A stretch of 64,000 bases of DNA from G963675935 sp963675935 (GCA_963675935.2 CAXXPV010000008.1:372001-436000), one strand, 5' to 3'. Numbered from the stretch's first letter, positions 1 through 8,093 are shown. Numbers and translations: made by a program. Notes: generated by a model from the sequence alone, not told the origin.

Positions 1-936
1 CGGCGTTTCCTGGGGCAGGTCGCAGCCGGTCGATACGATGAAGTTGTCGTATTGCCGCATCTTCTCCATCAACGTGAGCGTGTCGCGGCGCACCCGGGCG
101 CGGTCGCCCTGCAACATGGTTTCGACCGGCGAAAGGTTGCCGATCAGCACCACATCTTTCGGGATCATCGTGGCGACCTTCGGCAGATTGACCAGCGAAT
201 CGAGGCTCAAGCCGTGAACGCCCGTCTGGCACATGAGCTTCACCAAATGCTCGGTGTTGCCGCAAATATGCAAGATCGTCCGCGTGTCGAGATGTTGCAC
301 GAGATTTTGCGAACTCTTGCCGGCGAACTCCCAGTAGGCGCGGGGCGAAAGGATCGTGGCCGTCGGATCGAGGATGCAAATCATGTCGGCGCCGGCGTTT
401 TGCAGGGCCTTGGCATACTCGATAATCATGTGCTCGCAAAAATTCACCGTCGCATGAACCAGGTCGGGCGAGTCGATCGTGGCCATCGCAATGTCGTTGG
501 CGCCGATCATCAAACCGGCCAAAGTGAACGGCCCGCTCACGTAGACGCCGAGCGGAATGTCGAGTTTCCGCTTCAGAAGCCGCACGGTTTCCAAAAACAC
601 CCAGACGCGGCCGTCGTAGAGCAGATCGACCACTTTATACTGGTCCAAATCGGAGACGGACTTTACCGGATGCCATTCGATGGTGGCCGATTCGCTCAGC
701 GGAAACCGCACCGGCAGCCCGAGCGCGCCGGCCTCGACCGAAAGGTCCATCATCACGAACGCCGCGTCAGGCCTCGTCAGCTCCAGAAGTTTATAGAGCG
801 ACCGGGCTTGCAGCTCGGCGTTGAACATGTTTTGCTTGATGGTCGATTGCGTCAGTTGCACGCCGGGGTAGCCCGCCAAGGGAATCACCGGCCAACGACC
901 GCACTCTCGCACCCAATCGATCAATCGCATCGCCAT
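1..936 (-). CDS. UroD/MtaA-family (cobamide) methyltransferase-like protein, 3' end outside window
   Basis: The minus strand reads 312 codons from ATG at 936 to the window edge, so only the C-terminus is missing. ATG at 936 is preceded by GGGAG about 10 bases upstream. The protein belongs to the uroporphyrinogen decarboxylase superfamily. It has an HICG motif followed much later by a Cys in STGCDLPQETP, the His-Cys-Cys zinc arrangement of MtaA/MtbA-type methylcobamide:coenzyme M methyltransferases. True UroD enzymes lack this, so a methyltransferase-like role is more likely than haem synthesis; the substrate is unknown. It is the last visible gene of a minus-strand run with UbiE-, UbiX- and UbiA-type genes, separated from ubiA by a small transposable repeat. 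Confidence 0.8.
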   Translation of the reverse strand, partial: MAMRLIDWVRECGRWPVIPLAGYPGVQLTQSTIKQNMFNAELQARSLYKLLELTRPDAAFVMMDLSVEAGALGLPVRFPLSESATIEWHPVKSVSDLDQYKVVDLLYDGRVWVFLETVRLLKRKLDIPLGVYVSGPFTLAGLMIGANDIAMATIDSPDLVHATVNFCEHMIIEYAKALQNAGADMICILDPTATILSPRAYWEFAGKSSQNLVQHLDTRTILHICGNTEHLVKLMCQTGVHGLSLDSLVNLPKVATMIPKDVVLIGNLSPVETMLQGDRARVRRDTLTLMEKMRQYDNFIVSTGCDLPQETP

Positions 937-970
937 TGCTTCACATCTCCCAAAGTTGCAAAATCACCAA

Positions 971-1094
971 GTAACCGTTCACGGGGTGTTCGTCATTCTG
1001 AGCGTAGCGAAGAATCTCTCGTGGAATCACGGTCCCGACGAGATTCTTCGCTGCGTTCAGAATGACGATATTATTCCTACCTGTGAACGGTTAC
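971..1094. mobile_element. MITE-like element with 12-bp inverted ends and 9-bp direct repeat
   Basis: The ends GTAACCGTTCAC (971-982) and GTGAACGGTTAC (1083-1094) are perfect inverted repeats. The element is flanked by the direct repeat AATCACCAA (962-970 and 1095-1103). Its middle is an inverted pair built on GTCATTCTGAGCG and GAGATTCTTCGCTGCG. It encodes no protein. The right-hand direct repeat overlaps the stop of the UbiA-type gene. Confidence 0.85.
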
Positions 1095-1096
1095 AA

Positions 1097-1975
1097 TCAC
1101 CAAAATAAATCTGCCGCGCCGACCGCCAGCAGCCCCACGCTTACCACGACGTTGACATAAAAAAACGCCAGATTCACGCGGCTCAAGTCGTCGGGCCGAA
1201 CGAGCCGGTGTTCGTAGATCAACAGCACGGCGATGACCGCCACGCCCGACTGATAAATCCAGCCGAATTCATTGTAAAACACGGGCAGCAGAAACAGCAA
1301 GACCACCGCGACGAAATGGCACGCCGCGGCCCCGCGCAACGCCCCGGCGACGCCGAATCGGGCGGGCACGCTGCGAAGCCCCGCTTTTACGTCGAAATCG
1401 AAGTCCTGGCAGGCGTAGATCATGTCGAAGCCGGCCGACCAAAACATCACCGCCGCGCCGAGCACGACCGGCGCCCAGGAAAGTTCCGCCCGAATCGCCG
1501 CCCAAGCCGCCAACGGCGCCAGCATGAGCGCGGCGCCAAGCCAAAAATGAGCCAGCTCCGTGAATCGCTTCGCATAGCTATAGCCGAACAGAAACAGCAG
1601 CACCGGCACGGACGCCGCCACGGGAATCGGATTGCGCGGCAGAAACAGAAGCGTGCTGGCGACGAAGCCCAGCGAACAAGCGGCCGTGAACGCGGCAATG
1701 CCAAGGGGCGAGAGCGCGCCGGTGACCGAGTGCCGCATCCGCGTCCTCGGATTCTCGGCGTCGAAGCGCCGGTCGGCCAATCGGTTAAAGGCCATCGCCG
1801 CGCTCCGGGCGAAAACCATGCAGACCAGGATGCCCAGCATATCTTGCCACCGGAAGGCGACAGGTGGATCGGCCCGCCGGTTCGCCGACCACGCCATCGC
1901 CGAGGCCAGCAGCGCGAACGGCAGCGCGAACAACGTGTGGCTGAAGCGGATCAGTTCGAGAAAGCGGCGGAGCAT
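1097..1975 (-). CDS. UbiA-family polyprenyltransferase (MqnP/4-hydroxybenzoate prenyltransferase type)
   Basis: A 292-residue integral membrane protein of normal UbiA length. The two Asp-rich prenyl-diphosphate/Mg binding motifs are visible: NRLADRRFDAENPR near residue 65 and YACQDFDFDVKAGL near residue 190, among 7-9 hydrophobic helices. Family members attach an isoprenoid chain to an aromatic acid at the inner membrane. It lies with UbiX- and UbiE-type genes, which fits quinone synthesis. Planctomycetes generally use menaquinone, so an MqnP-like role in the futalosine route is a plausible inference, but no mqnA-E gene is in this window to prove it. A 151-bp gap separates it from ubiX. Confidence 0.85.
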   Translation of the reverse strand: MLRRFLELIRFSHTLFALPFALLASAMAWSANRRADPPVAFRWQDMLGILVCMVFARSAAMAFNRLADRRFDAENPRTRMRHSVTGALSPLGIAAFTAACSLGFVASTLLFLPRNPIPVAASVPVLLFLFGYSYAKRFTELAHFWLGAALMLAPLAAWAAIRAELSWAPVVLGAAVMFWSAGFDMIYACQDFDFDVKAGLRSVPARFGVAGALRGAAACHFVAVVLLFLLPVFYNEFGWIYQSGVAVIAVLLIYEHRLVRPDDLSRVNLAFFYVNVVVSVGLLAVGAADLFW

Positions 1976-2126
1976 GGCGGGGGGATTCGTGGCTAGTGGA
2001 AAGCCGCTTGCGGCTTCGCAAGGGCACCAACGGAGTTCATTTTTTTTAGAATAACATCAGTGACAGAAAGACTCGTGCGAAACCGCAAGCGGTTTTCCGC
2101 CAATTTGCGCCGCGTGGGCGCGGCGG

Positions 2127-2864
2127 CTAAACGTCGGAGGCCAATCCAAAATCCCCGATTCCTAGCCCTTCCTGTTCGCCCTCTCCCCAACGCTCGATCA
2201 ACCGATTGGCCACGTCCAATTGATCGCAGATGCGCGAAACGACGAAATCGACCAAGTCGCCGATCAATTTCACGCCGTGATAAAAACCGGGCATGGCCGG
2301 CAGAATCACCGCGCCCGACTCGGCGGCCGAAAGCATGTTGCGAAGCTGCACGACCGAAAGCGGCGTCTCACGCGGGACTAAAATCAGCTTGCGATGCTCT
2401 TTCAGATGAACTTCCGCCGCGCGATGGATCAGATTGACGCTCGCCCCGTGGACGATCGCACTTAGCGTTCCGCCGGAGCAAGGGCAAACGACCATGCCGT
2501 CGGTCGGAAACGAGCCGCTGGCCACCGGCGCCCGAAGATCGCGGAAATGGTGGTAGTGGATCGCGCCCGGCTCGCCGATGCCCATGCCCAGCACGTTGCT
2601 CGAATCGCCCGAAATGCCGGCCATGCTCCGCAGGGCCAGCAATTTTGGATCGCGCATCGCCTCGCCGACGTCGAGCCGCAGCATGGCCGAGTCGAAGTTA
2701 TCGAGATCGACGTCCAGCCCAAGCTCCTGCTGCAAGAGGACGCGGCCGGCCTCGCTGATGCTCAGATGGACGTTGCAGCCGGCGGCCAGCAGCGTTTCGA
2801 TGAGACGGATCGAATACGTCGCTCCGCTCGCGCCGGTTATCGCCACGACGATGTTGCGTTTCAT
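2127..2864 (-). CDS. ubiX: UbiX-type flavin prenyltransferase
   Basis: A 245-residue protein starting MKRNIVVAITGASGATYS, the N-terminal Rossmann-like FMN-binding loop of UbiX/Pad1. CPCSGGTLSAI and RETPLS are the other conserved motifs. UbiX makes prenylated FMN from dimethylallyl phosphate and FMN for a UbiD-type decarboxylase; no ubiD is in the window. The start at 2864 overlaps the ubiE stop by ATGA, so the two are translationally coupled. The frame stays open further upstream, but that part only overlaps ubiE and lacks family similarity. In futalosine-pathway organisms the orthologue is called MqnL; which pathway applies here is not decided by the sequence. Confidence 0.9.
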   Translation of the reverse strand: MKRNIVVAITGASGATYSIRLIETLLAAGCNVHLSISEAGRVLLQQELGLDVDLDNFDSAMLRLDVGEAMRDPKLLALRSMAGISGDSSNVLGMGIGEPGAIHYHHFRDLRAPVASGSFPTDGMVVCPCSGGTLSAIVHGASVNLIHRAAEVHLKEHRKLILVPRETPLSVVQLRNMLSAAESGAVILPAMPGFYHGVKLIGDLVDFVVSRICDQLDVANRLIERWGEGEQEGLGIGDFGLASDV

Positions 2865-3592
2865 GGACACCTCTTCCCGACATACAATGTTGCCACGCCG
2901 AACGTAAACGGACGGAACCAAACCTCGGCGAGGCCCGCGGCCCTCATGCGCTGGGCCAACGCCTCGCCTTGGGGAAACTGGCCGACGCTCGATGGGAGAT
3001 AATTGTAAGCCGATTGGCTGTTTCGGGCCAGTGCTTGCCCGACGCGGGGCAACACGTTGCGGAAATACCAGCCATAAACCGCCCCGAGCGGCCAGAGGGT
3101 CGGCGTCGAGAATTCGAGGATGGCCACGTGCCCGCCCGGCCGGCAAACCCGCGTCATTTCACGCAGCCCGGCGTCGGTGTCCGAAACGTTCCGCAGCCCG
3201 AAGGCCACGGAAACGATCTGGAACATGTTGTCGGGAAACGGAAGGTGGAGCGTGTCGGCTTCGACGAGCGTGATTTGTCCTTCCGCGCCGGCGCGGCGGC
3301 ATTTCTCGCGGCCGATCGCGAGCATCGGCTGGCAGAAATCCGCGCCGACGACGGACGTTTTTCCGTGCGCCGCCCGCCAGTAGGCCAAGGCCAGATCGGC
3401 GGTTCCGGTGCAGACGTCGAGGATGGGGGCGTCGCCCTCGGGCGGAACGAGCCGGACGGTTTTTCGCCGCCACGAGCGGTCGATGCCAAGCGAGAGCAGG
3501 CGGTTCAAGAAATCGTATCGTCCGGCGATCTGGCCGAACATTTCTTGAACCCGGGCGGTGGATTTGTCGAGGGTCATGGCCACTGTTGTCAT
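2861..3592 (-). CDS. ubiE: UbiE/MenG-type quinone C-methyltransferase
   Basis: A 243-residue class I SAM-dependent methyltransferase. Motif I is VCTGTADLAL near residue 65, followed by GLRNVSD and PGGHVAILEFS, all typical of UbiE/MenG. It catalyses the last C-methylation of demethylmenaquinone (or the ubiquinone precursor). Normal length for the family. ATG at 3592 overlaps the stop of the small upstream gene as ATGA; a second ATG at 3577 is possible. The 3' end overlaps ubiX by 4 bases, so the three genes form a tight operon. Confidence 0.93.
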   Translation of the reverse strand: MTTVAMTLDKSTARVQEMFGQIAGRYDFLNRLLSLGIDRSWRRKTVRLVPPEGDAPILDVCTGTADLALAYWRAAHGKTSVVGADFCQPMLAIGREKCRRAGAEGQITLVEADTLHLPFPDNMFQIVSVAFGLRNVSDTDAGLREMTRVCRPGGHVAILEFSTPTLWPLGAVYGWYFRNVLPRVGQALARNSQSAYNYLPSSVGQFPQGEALAQRMRAAGLAEVWFRPFTFGVATLYVGKRCP

Positions 3593-3777
3593 TCACGACG
3601 AGCATCTTGGCAAACAGCATCGGCCGCGGGGATACGGACCGATCGGTCAACGATTTTGACTTTTGAATTCTCCTGTGTTGATCTCAATTTCTGGCACAAC
3701 ACGTGAACGTCGTAGTTCGCTTCGCGAGCCAACTCATCCTTGATCCGCCACAATTCTTGGATAATTTCATCGCTCAT
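3589..3777 (-). CDS. Small conserved antitoxin-like protein
   Basis: A 62-residue soluble protein starting MSDEIIQELWRIKDEL. It resembles short planctomycete and cyanobacterial proteins (pattern DEI..E.WRIKDE...NYDV) often annotated as hypothetical or antitoxin-like; no toxin partner is adjacent. ATG at 3777 is chosen because GTGGGA lies 6 bases upstream; a GTG 12 bases earlier is in frame. Its stop overlaps the ubiE start (ATGA), making it the first gene of the quinone operon. Function unknown. Confidence 0.65.
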   Translation of the reverse strand: MSDEIIQELWRIKDELAREANYDVHVLCQKLRSTQENSKVKIVDRSVRIPAADAVCQDARRE

Positions 3778-3926
3778 TGGAAATCCCACTTGTTACTCGT
3801 TGTTACTCGATGAAATTGTATCGGCTTATCGCACCGCCCGTCAAGGGGGGGGTGGCTTTGGCATGTTTTCGAGAGAAGTGCAAACAGTCTCCATGCCGTG
3901 TTGTATTTCACCACAACATCCACGGC

Positions 3927-4031
3927 TATTGACTGTCAGATAACTAATGCCGGTATCAGTGGTGCTGGAAAGCACATTCCGCGGGCCGTTGGCCCCCGGC
4001 TATTGCGACATTATTATTCTGACAGTCAATA
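3927..4031. repeat. Small inverted-repeat element with TATTGACTGTCAGA ends
   Basis: TATTGACTGTCAGA (from 3927) is the exact inverse complement of TCTGACAGTCAATA (ending 4031), enclosing about 75 bases. The ends carry TA, as in mariner/IS630-type miniatures. Inside is a half copy (3981-4004) of the GGGCCGTTGGCCCCCGGC palindrome seen complete at 20224-20299. The rest of the 3778-4073 gap shows no gene. Confidence 0.6.
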
Positions 4032-4100
4032 AAGACGAGAGATTTGGCGAGTTTGGGGGATTCGGGAATTCGTGGGTGCAAGTTGCACTTTGCGTATTGT

Positions 4101-5417
4101 TTATCCGGCGGTCTGGTAGTGGCGTTGGCCGGTGGCTTGGGTTTGGCGATCCTGCCAAAAGGTGGTTAGCGGCTGGGTGTCGCTGAGGTAGTCGGCGGTC
4201 AGTTGCAACAACGCATCCGCTCCTCCACTCGACCAAAACTTTTCCGTGCCCTTCACACGACGGTTGATTTGCTTGATCGTCGATTCGATGTGGCTGCTGG
4301 TGATCGGAAGCCCTTCCCGGCGATATTCGTCATAGTGCATCCTCGATCTTTGGTTCTCCAGATAACACAACGCATCCGCCACCTTGTTGCGCGGCGAATC
4401 TTCGGCCTCGTTTTTCTCCGGCAGTCCCAACGCCCGCTGACGTTCTTGCAACGCTGCAATCACCAACTCCACCTGACCGCTCCACAACCATTGCGCCCAA
4501 CGGCAGTATTCCGGCCACGCTTCTTCCATCGTGCGGCCGGCCATCGCGCCGGCGAACACGTAACACAACGCATGGATGAAATCCACGATCGGCGTGAAAT
4601 GTGAAAAGTATCGCCGCCACACCGACCAATTTGTTTCCGATCCATCGCCCACGAACGCCTTGCGGCTCGCCGCCATGAAGCCGCGCTCCCACGCCGCCGA
4701 CGCCAACTGCTTGCCGAACGCCTCGATGGACTCGCGCGTCGCCACCACGCTCCGCACCAATATCTCCGGCTGACCTCGACGCTTTTCAGACGCCGACGGC
4801 TTGTCCGATTCCTCCTTGGCAGGCGAATCGCCAACCGCAGAAAAACCCTTGATTTCACGAGATATTTTGCCCATTCGACGCGGATCGACGAAAATCTTCG
4901 GAATCGCCGGGCAAGGATCGGACGCGAAGGTTTCGCTCGTCATCGACAACAAGCAGCCCACTTTCGTCTCGCGCCAAAATCGCCCCTTCCGCGATTCTTC
5001 TTCCTCTTTCTTCAGAGACAATTCTTCGTTGCGATTGCGAATCTGGATGCGCCCGCCGTCCATTTCAACGCACGCCACGCACGGAACTTGCTCGCGCGGA
5101 CTGTCTTGTTGCTCGGGCAACGGCAACGCCTCCCACGCCGCTTCCGCCGCCTTCCGTTGGGCCACTCGCTCTTGGCCGATCCGCTTGGTGGCCCGCATGA
5201 TCCGTTGATCGGAAATGTCCAACTCGGCTTCTTCTTTCAAGTCCTTGCTGGCCTGCTGAAAACTGCTGGCGTGACTGCCCGCATAAACCATCTTGCGGAG
5301 CACTGCCGGAGAAACCGTGTCATCAGGTCTGATGCCCAAGGTTTGGGAGTGAGGGAAAAAAAGCCTTGCGGCATCGCTTGCAATGACCGTAGGATTCTTG
5401 CCAGACGGCTTCTCCAC
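4101..5417 (-). CDS. ISKra4-like transposase, downstream frame (DDE catalytic part), copy 1
   Basis: This 438-codon frame carries the catalytic region. VACVEMDGGRIQIR holds the first Asp, VGDGSETNW and IVDFIHALCYVF the second region, and SSHIESTIKQINRRVKGTEK the Glu-containing C-terminal motif of ISKra4 transposases. The reading frame overlaps the upstream one and shares its zinc-finger/FFP region. It is probably expressed as a fusion by slippage on the T7 tract (A7 on the plus strand, 5356-5362), giving ...AFFPHSQTLGIRPDD. Initiation at the internal ATG (5417) is possible but would give a protein starting just before that joint. Confidence 0.88.
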   Translation of the reverse strand: MEKPSGKNPTVIASDAARLFFPHSQTLGIRPDDTVSPAVLRKMVYAGSHASSFQQASKDLKEEAELDISDQRIMRATKRIGQERVAQRKAAEAAWEALPLPEQQDSPREQVPCVACVEMDGGRIQIRNRNEELSLKKEEEESRKGRFWRETKVGCLLSMTSETFASDPCPAIPKIFVDPRRMGKISREIKGFSAVGDSPAKEESDKPSASEKRRGQPEILVRSVVATRESIEAFGKQLASAAWERGFMAASRKAFVGDGSETNWSVWRRYFSHFTPIVDFIHALCYVFAGAMAGRTMEEAWPEYCRWAQWLWSGQVELVIAALQERQRALGLPEKNEAEDSPRNKVADALCYLENQRSRMHYDEYRREGLPITSSHIESTIKQINRRVKGTEKFWSSGGADALLQLTADYLSDTQPLTTFWQDRQTQATGQRHYQTAG

Positions 5418-5694
5418 GTTTGGCTTGGAGAAGCCGTCCGGCGATTTCTTCTAGGGGTATGGGCTCCCCGCATCCGCTGCACTTGCCAGCCGCGTGACCG
5501 GCCGCCTCCGCCTGCTTTTGCAACGCCTCGGAAAGCAGCACGCAAGCAATGGCGTCGCCGACTTCCCCGGTCTCGTCTTCCATCTCGGCAAACGTCGTTC
5601 CCCAGGCCGGCGCACCGTTTGGCCCCCACATTTCCCGCCGCAATTCGGCCGTCATCCCCGTGATTCGTTCTCGTAATGCTTCGCTAATGGCCAT
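5323..5694 (-). CDS. ISKra4-like transposase, upstream frame (zinc-finger N-terminus), copy 1
   Basis: A 123-residue frame with a CSGCGEP...CKRCRKAFFP zinc-ribbon, matching the N-terminal DNA-binding part of ISKra4 transposases. It ends shortly after a run of seven T at about codon 111. Removing one T (transcriptional slippage) or a +1 ribosomal shift joins it to the catalytic frame. The start ATG at 5694 follows an AGGAGGTAGCC-like ribosome site. Confidence 0.85.
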   Translation of the reverse strand: MAISEALRERITGMTAELRREMWGPNGAPAWGTTFAEMEDETGEVGDAIACVLLSEALQKQAEAAGHAAGKCSGCGEPIPLEEIAGRLLQAKRGEAVWQESYGHCKRCRKAFFPSLPNLGHQT

Positions 5695-5964
5695 CCCTGG
5701 CTACCTCCTTTACCTAAAGTTATGTCACTTGGCCTCCCACCAAGCAAAACTTCCCCCCTTCTGTTTACCACGTCATGGCAGATTTACAAAGTGCAACTTG
5801 CACCCGGAATTCGTCCCCGCCCAAAATTGCCCTGGACATGCGCCGCGGTTTTTGCGACACTTCCGCCCCGATCCGGCGACGGTTTTTCCGCTCGTCTTTC
5901 GCCGGGCCGTCTACTGTGGTGTCTCTTCGCTTTTGGGGAAATGCATCGAAAAAAGGCGTCAATC

Positions 5965-6357
5965 ATGATTCAGGGAATCACAAAAACTTTGTTGATCGGT
6001 TCGCTTCTGCTCGTTGGGGCGGCGGCCACGCCCGCGACGTGCAACGCATGGTCGCTGAATCCGTTCAGCTCCGGCGACAAAAAGGAAACGCCGAAATACA
6101 CCTCCAGCAAATCGAAGAAGGCGCCCTCGGCCTGGGACAAAGCCACCTCGGGCACCAAGAACTTCTTCAACAAAACCGGCGAAACGCTCGGCCTGAAGAA
6201 GCCGGAGAAGAAAAAGTACACGGCTGCCTACGCCAATCGGAAGCCGATCGTGAAAGATAAAAAAGATAAGTCGTGGTTCGGCTCGTCCAAGGACGAGGAT
6301 GAAAAACCGAAAAACGTCCGCGATTGGATGAGTAAAACCAAACAAATCACTCCGTAG
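5965..6357 (+). CDS. Small secreted Lys-rich protein, function unknown
   Basis: A 130-residue protein with a clear signal peptide (MIQGITKTLLIGSLLLVGAA) cleaved near TCNA, followed by a Lys/Ser-rich mature part with repeated KK, SSGD and KPEKKK stretches and ending DWMSKTKQITP. No enzymatic motif is visible. AAAAGG lies 8 bases before ATG 5965; an in-frame ATG at 5941 would add 8 residues. It begins about 150 bp from the right end of the insertion sequence, so its promoter may be affected by it. Two related-looking small lipoproteins follow; the phrase VAEWMG in the next gene echoes VRDWMS here. Function is not recognised. Confidence 0.7.
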   Translation: MIQGITKTLLIGSLLLVGAAATPATCNAWSLNPFSSGDKKETPKYTSSKSKKAPSAWDKATSGTKNFFNKTGETLGLKKPEKKKYTAAYANRKPIVKDKKDKSWFGSSKDEDEKPKNVRDWMSKTKQITP

Positions 6358-6377
6358 TGAATTGCGTAGGCAACGCC

Positions 6378-6596
6378 ATGAATCAAAACCGATGGACATG
6401 CTTGATCCTCGCCGGTGCGATGGGCGTGGCGATGTCGCTGGCCGGGTGCGCCAAGGATTCGGCGTGTGCCTCCAAACAGACGTCTCCTCTTCACGCAAGC
6501 GCCCGCGACAAGCAACCACCCAAAGACGTCGCCGAGTGGATGGGTGCGACGGAACGAGTGAATCCCGCGTACAGTTCACAGAATCGGGGGAATTGA
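6378..6596 (+). CDS. Small lipoprotein, duplicate 1
   Basis: A 72-residue protein with a lipoprotein signal, MNQNRWTCLILAGAMGVAMS followed by the lipobox LAGC. The mature part is short and polar and ends without a recognised domain. It is one of two tandem copies: the gene at 6613 shares nearly the same first 32 residues and the same GCAGGCAACGCC-type leader, while the C-terminal halves differ. It starts 18 bases after the preceding secreted-protein gene and is probably in one transcript with it. Role unknown; likely envelope-attached. Confidence 0.7.
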   Translation: MNQNRWTCLILAGAMGVAMSLAGCAKDSACASKQTSPLHASARDKQPPKDVAEWMGATERVNPAYSSQNRGN

Positions 6597-6612
6597 CTTC
6601 GCAGGCAACGCC

Positions 6613-6822
6613 ATGAATCAAAACCGATGGACATGTTTGATCCTCGCCGTCGCGATGGGCGCGGCAATGTCGCTGGCCGGATGCGCCAAGGATTCGGCGT
6701 GTACTCCCAAACTGTCGGCGCCTTTCGGCCGAAACGCCCGCGAGGAATCCATGCGCAAGGTCGTCGAGGCCGGTTCGTTCCCCACCGCGAAACAGGCGGG
6801 CGTGAAGTCACAATCGGAATAA
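6613..6822 (+). CDS. Small lipoprotein, duplicate 2
   Basis: A 69-residue tandem duplicate of the preceding gene. The signal peptide and lipobox (LAGCAKDSAC) are almost unchanged, whereas the mature region (ESMRKVVEAGSFPTAKQAG) has diverged completely. The upstream 15 bases are also duplicated, so the copied unit includes the ribosome-binding region. No function can be assigned. Confidence 0.65.
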   Translation: MNQNRWTCLILAVAMGAAMSLAGCAKDSACTPKLSAPFGRNAREESMRKVVEAGSFPTAKQAGVKSQSE

Positions 6823-6863
6823 CGATGCTCAGACGGTCGTTGTGCATTTTGCCCCCCCCTCTT

Positions 6864-6937
6864 GTTTAGCCGGCGAACTTGTTCGCCGCGTGGGACGTCG
6901 CCCCACAAAACGCGGCGGGTAAGCCCGCCGGCTAAAC
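6864..6937. repeat. GTTTAGCCGGCGA palindrome, copy 1
   Basis: GTTTAGCCGGCGAACTTGTT on the left and CCCGCCGGCTAAAC on the right form a long imperfect hairpin. Further copies are at 11876-11946, 39614-39691, 41423-41494 and 46046-46185. It lies 42 bp after the lipoprotein stop and may also stop transcription. The remaining bases up to 7172 hold no gene. Confidence 0.85.
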
Positions 6938-7172
6938 ATTCCCCGGTTGCGGCACCCGTTCCAAGCGGCTGGCTTTTCTGCCGGCTCACCCCCGTGGGGA
7001 GGGGCTGAATGTCGCGGTTCGATCAGCTATAATGACGACCGGTTCCGGCAGCATCCCTATTATCGGCACAGCCGGTTCCACCGTATCGCGCATGGCCATG
7101 CAACGGGGTATATTAGCGTAGCGCCGGCCGTCGGTCCGCGCTGTGCCCATCGGCCCTTCGGAGGAACTGTTC

Positions 7173-8030
7173 ATGCCCTGCCTTGCTTTCCGCATCTTGA
7201 TGCCGGTTTTGGTCTTGGCGGTGTTCCTCGCCTCGGGCATGGCCCAGGAACCCCGCGCCGCGGAGCAACCCTCCGGCATTACCGCCAAGCTGAACGCCTG
7301 GGGACGTTTCGAGCCGGGCGTCTGGAAACTCGTCCGCGTGGTGACCGAAACGCTTAACGAGCAAGGCCAAGTGGTTAGCACCAACACGACCGACACCCGA
7401 ACCACGCTGTTGGACATCGACAACGAAGGCGTCACCCTCGAAATCGAGGCCTGCATGGAAGTGGCCGGCAAACGTTTTCAATCCGACCCGCAAACCGTCA
7501 AACAGGGATTCCACGGCGAGATCGCCGGGCCGAACATCAAACTCAAGACGCCGACCGACGGCGAACTTGTGATTGAAGACCGCAAGATTCCCTGCAAAGT
7601 CCAGCAATTGGAGAGCGCCGGTTCCAATGGCCGCACGAATGTCACCCTGTACTACTCGACCGAGTTGTCGCCGTTCGTGCTGAAACGGGAGAGCGTCGCC
7701 ACCGACCCCGACGGGAAAACCGTGCTGGGCCAAACGAGCGTCGAGGTGATCGCGTTCGACATGCCGGTGCGGGTTCGGAACGAGTCTCGCAACGGAGTCT
7801 GCGTCAAAACGGTTCACAAGAACGCGAAGGGGACCGTAACGACGTTGGCGATGACGGCGCCTGGCGTACCGGGCGGCGTTGTCAGCCACAGCATGAAGGA
7901 AGTTGATAAGAACGGCCGGCTCGTCCGCCGCAGCACACTCGAACTGCTCGACTACGACGCCGATTCCAACACGGACGGCGGACCCTACCGGAAGCGTCCC
8001 CCTCGGCGCACGAAACAGCCGGCATGGTAG
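7173..8030 (+). CDS. Secreted protein of unknown function
   Basis: A 285-residue protein with an N-terminal signal peptide (MPCLAFRILMPVLVLAVFLA, cleavage near GMAQ). GGAGGA sits 8 bases before ATG 7173, which decides the start. The mature part is mostly beta-rich with repeated 'VTETLN.QGQVVSTN' and 'VEVIAFDMPVRV' type strands, and ends with a basic tail PYRKRPPRRTK. No catalytic motif is visible. It stands alone between two repeat clusters. Similar secreted proteins are common in planctomycetes, but no function can be named. Confidence 0.75.
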   Translation: MPCLAFRILMPVLVLAVFLASGMAQEPRAAEQPSGITAKLNAWGRFEPGVWKLVRVVTETLNEQGQVVSTNTTDTRTTLLDIDNEGVTLEIEACMEVAGKRFQSDPQTVKQGFHGEIAGPNIKLKTPTDGELVIEDRKIPCKVQQLESAGSNGRTNVTLYYSTELSPFVLKRESVATDPDGKTVLGQTSVEVIAFDMPVRVRNESRNGVCVKTVHKNAKGTVTTLAMTAPGVPGGVVSHSMKEVDKNGRLVRRSTLELLDYDADSNTDGGPYRKRPPRRTKQPAW

Positions 8031-8093
8031 GGGTCGTAAAAATAGGCTACTGCCTCAACCGATCTGAACTGACGGGTGCATTGGTGAGGTCTT

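Larger units (their letters stand above)
4074..5805 (-). mobile_element. ISKra4-like insertion sequence, copy 1 (1732 bp)
   Basis: The ends are perfect 19-bp inverted repeats, GGGTGCAAGTTGCACTTTG, at 4074-4092 and 5787-5805. A 9-bp target duplication GGAATTCGT flanks it (4065-4073 and 5806-5814). It encodes two overlapping minus-strand frames whose joined product matches the ISKra4 transposase family. It is almost identical to the copy at 57001-58729, differing by a 3-bp indel and scattered substitutions, so transposition is recent and the element is probably active. Confidence 0.95.

Noticed and set aside
52..1065. Large plus-strand frames across the first kilobase
   Set aside because: They are antisense to the UroD/MtaA-like gene, which has family motifs.
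2127..3146. Longer form of the UbiX gene
   Set aside because: The extra 94 residues overlap ubiE out of frame; the ATGA overlap at 2864 fits the normal start.
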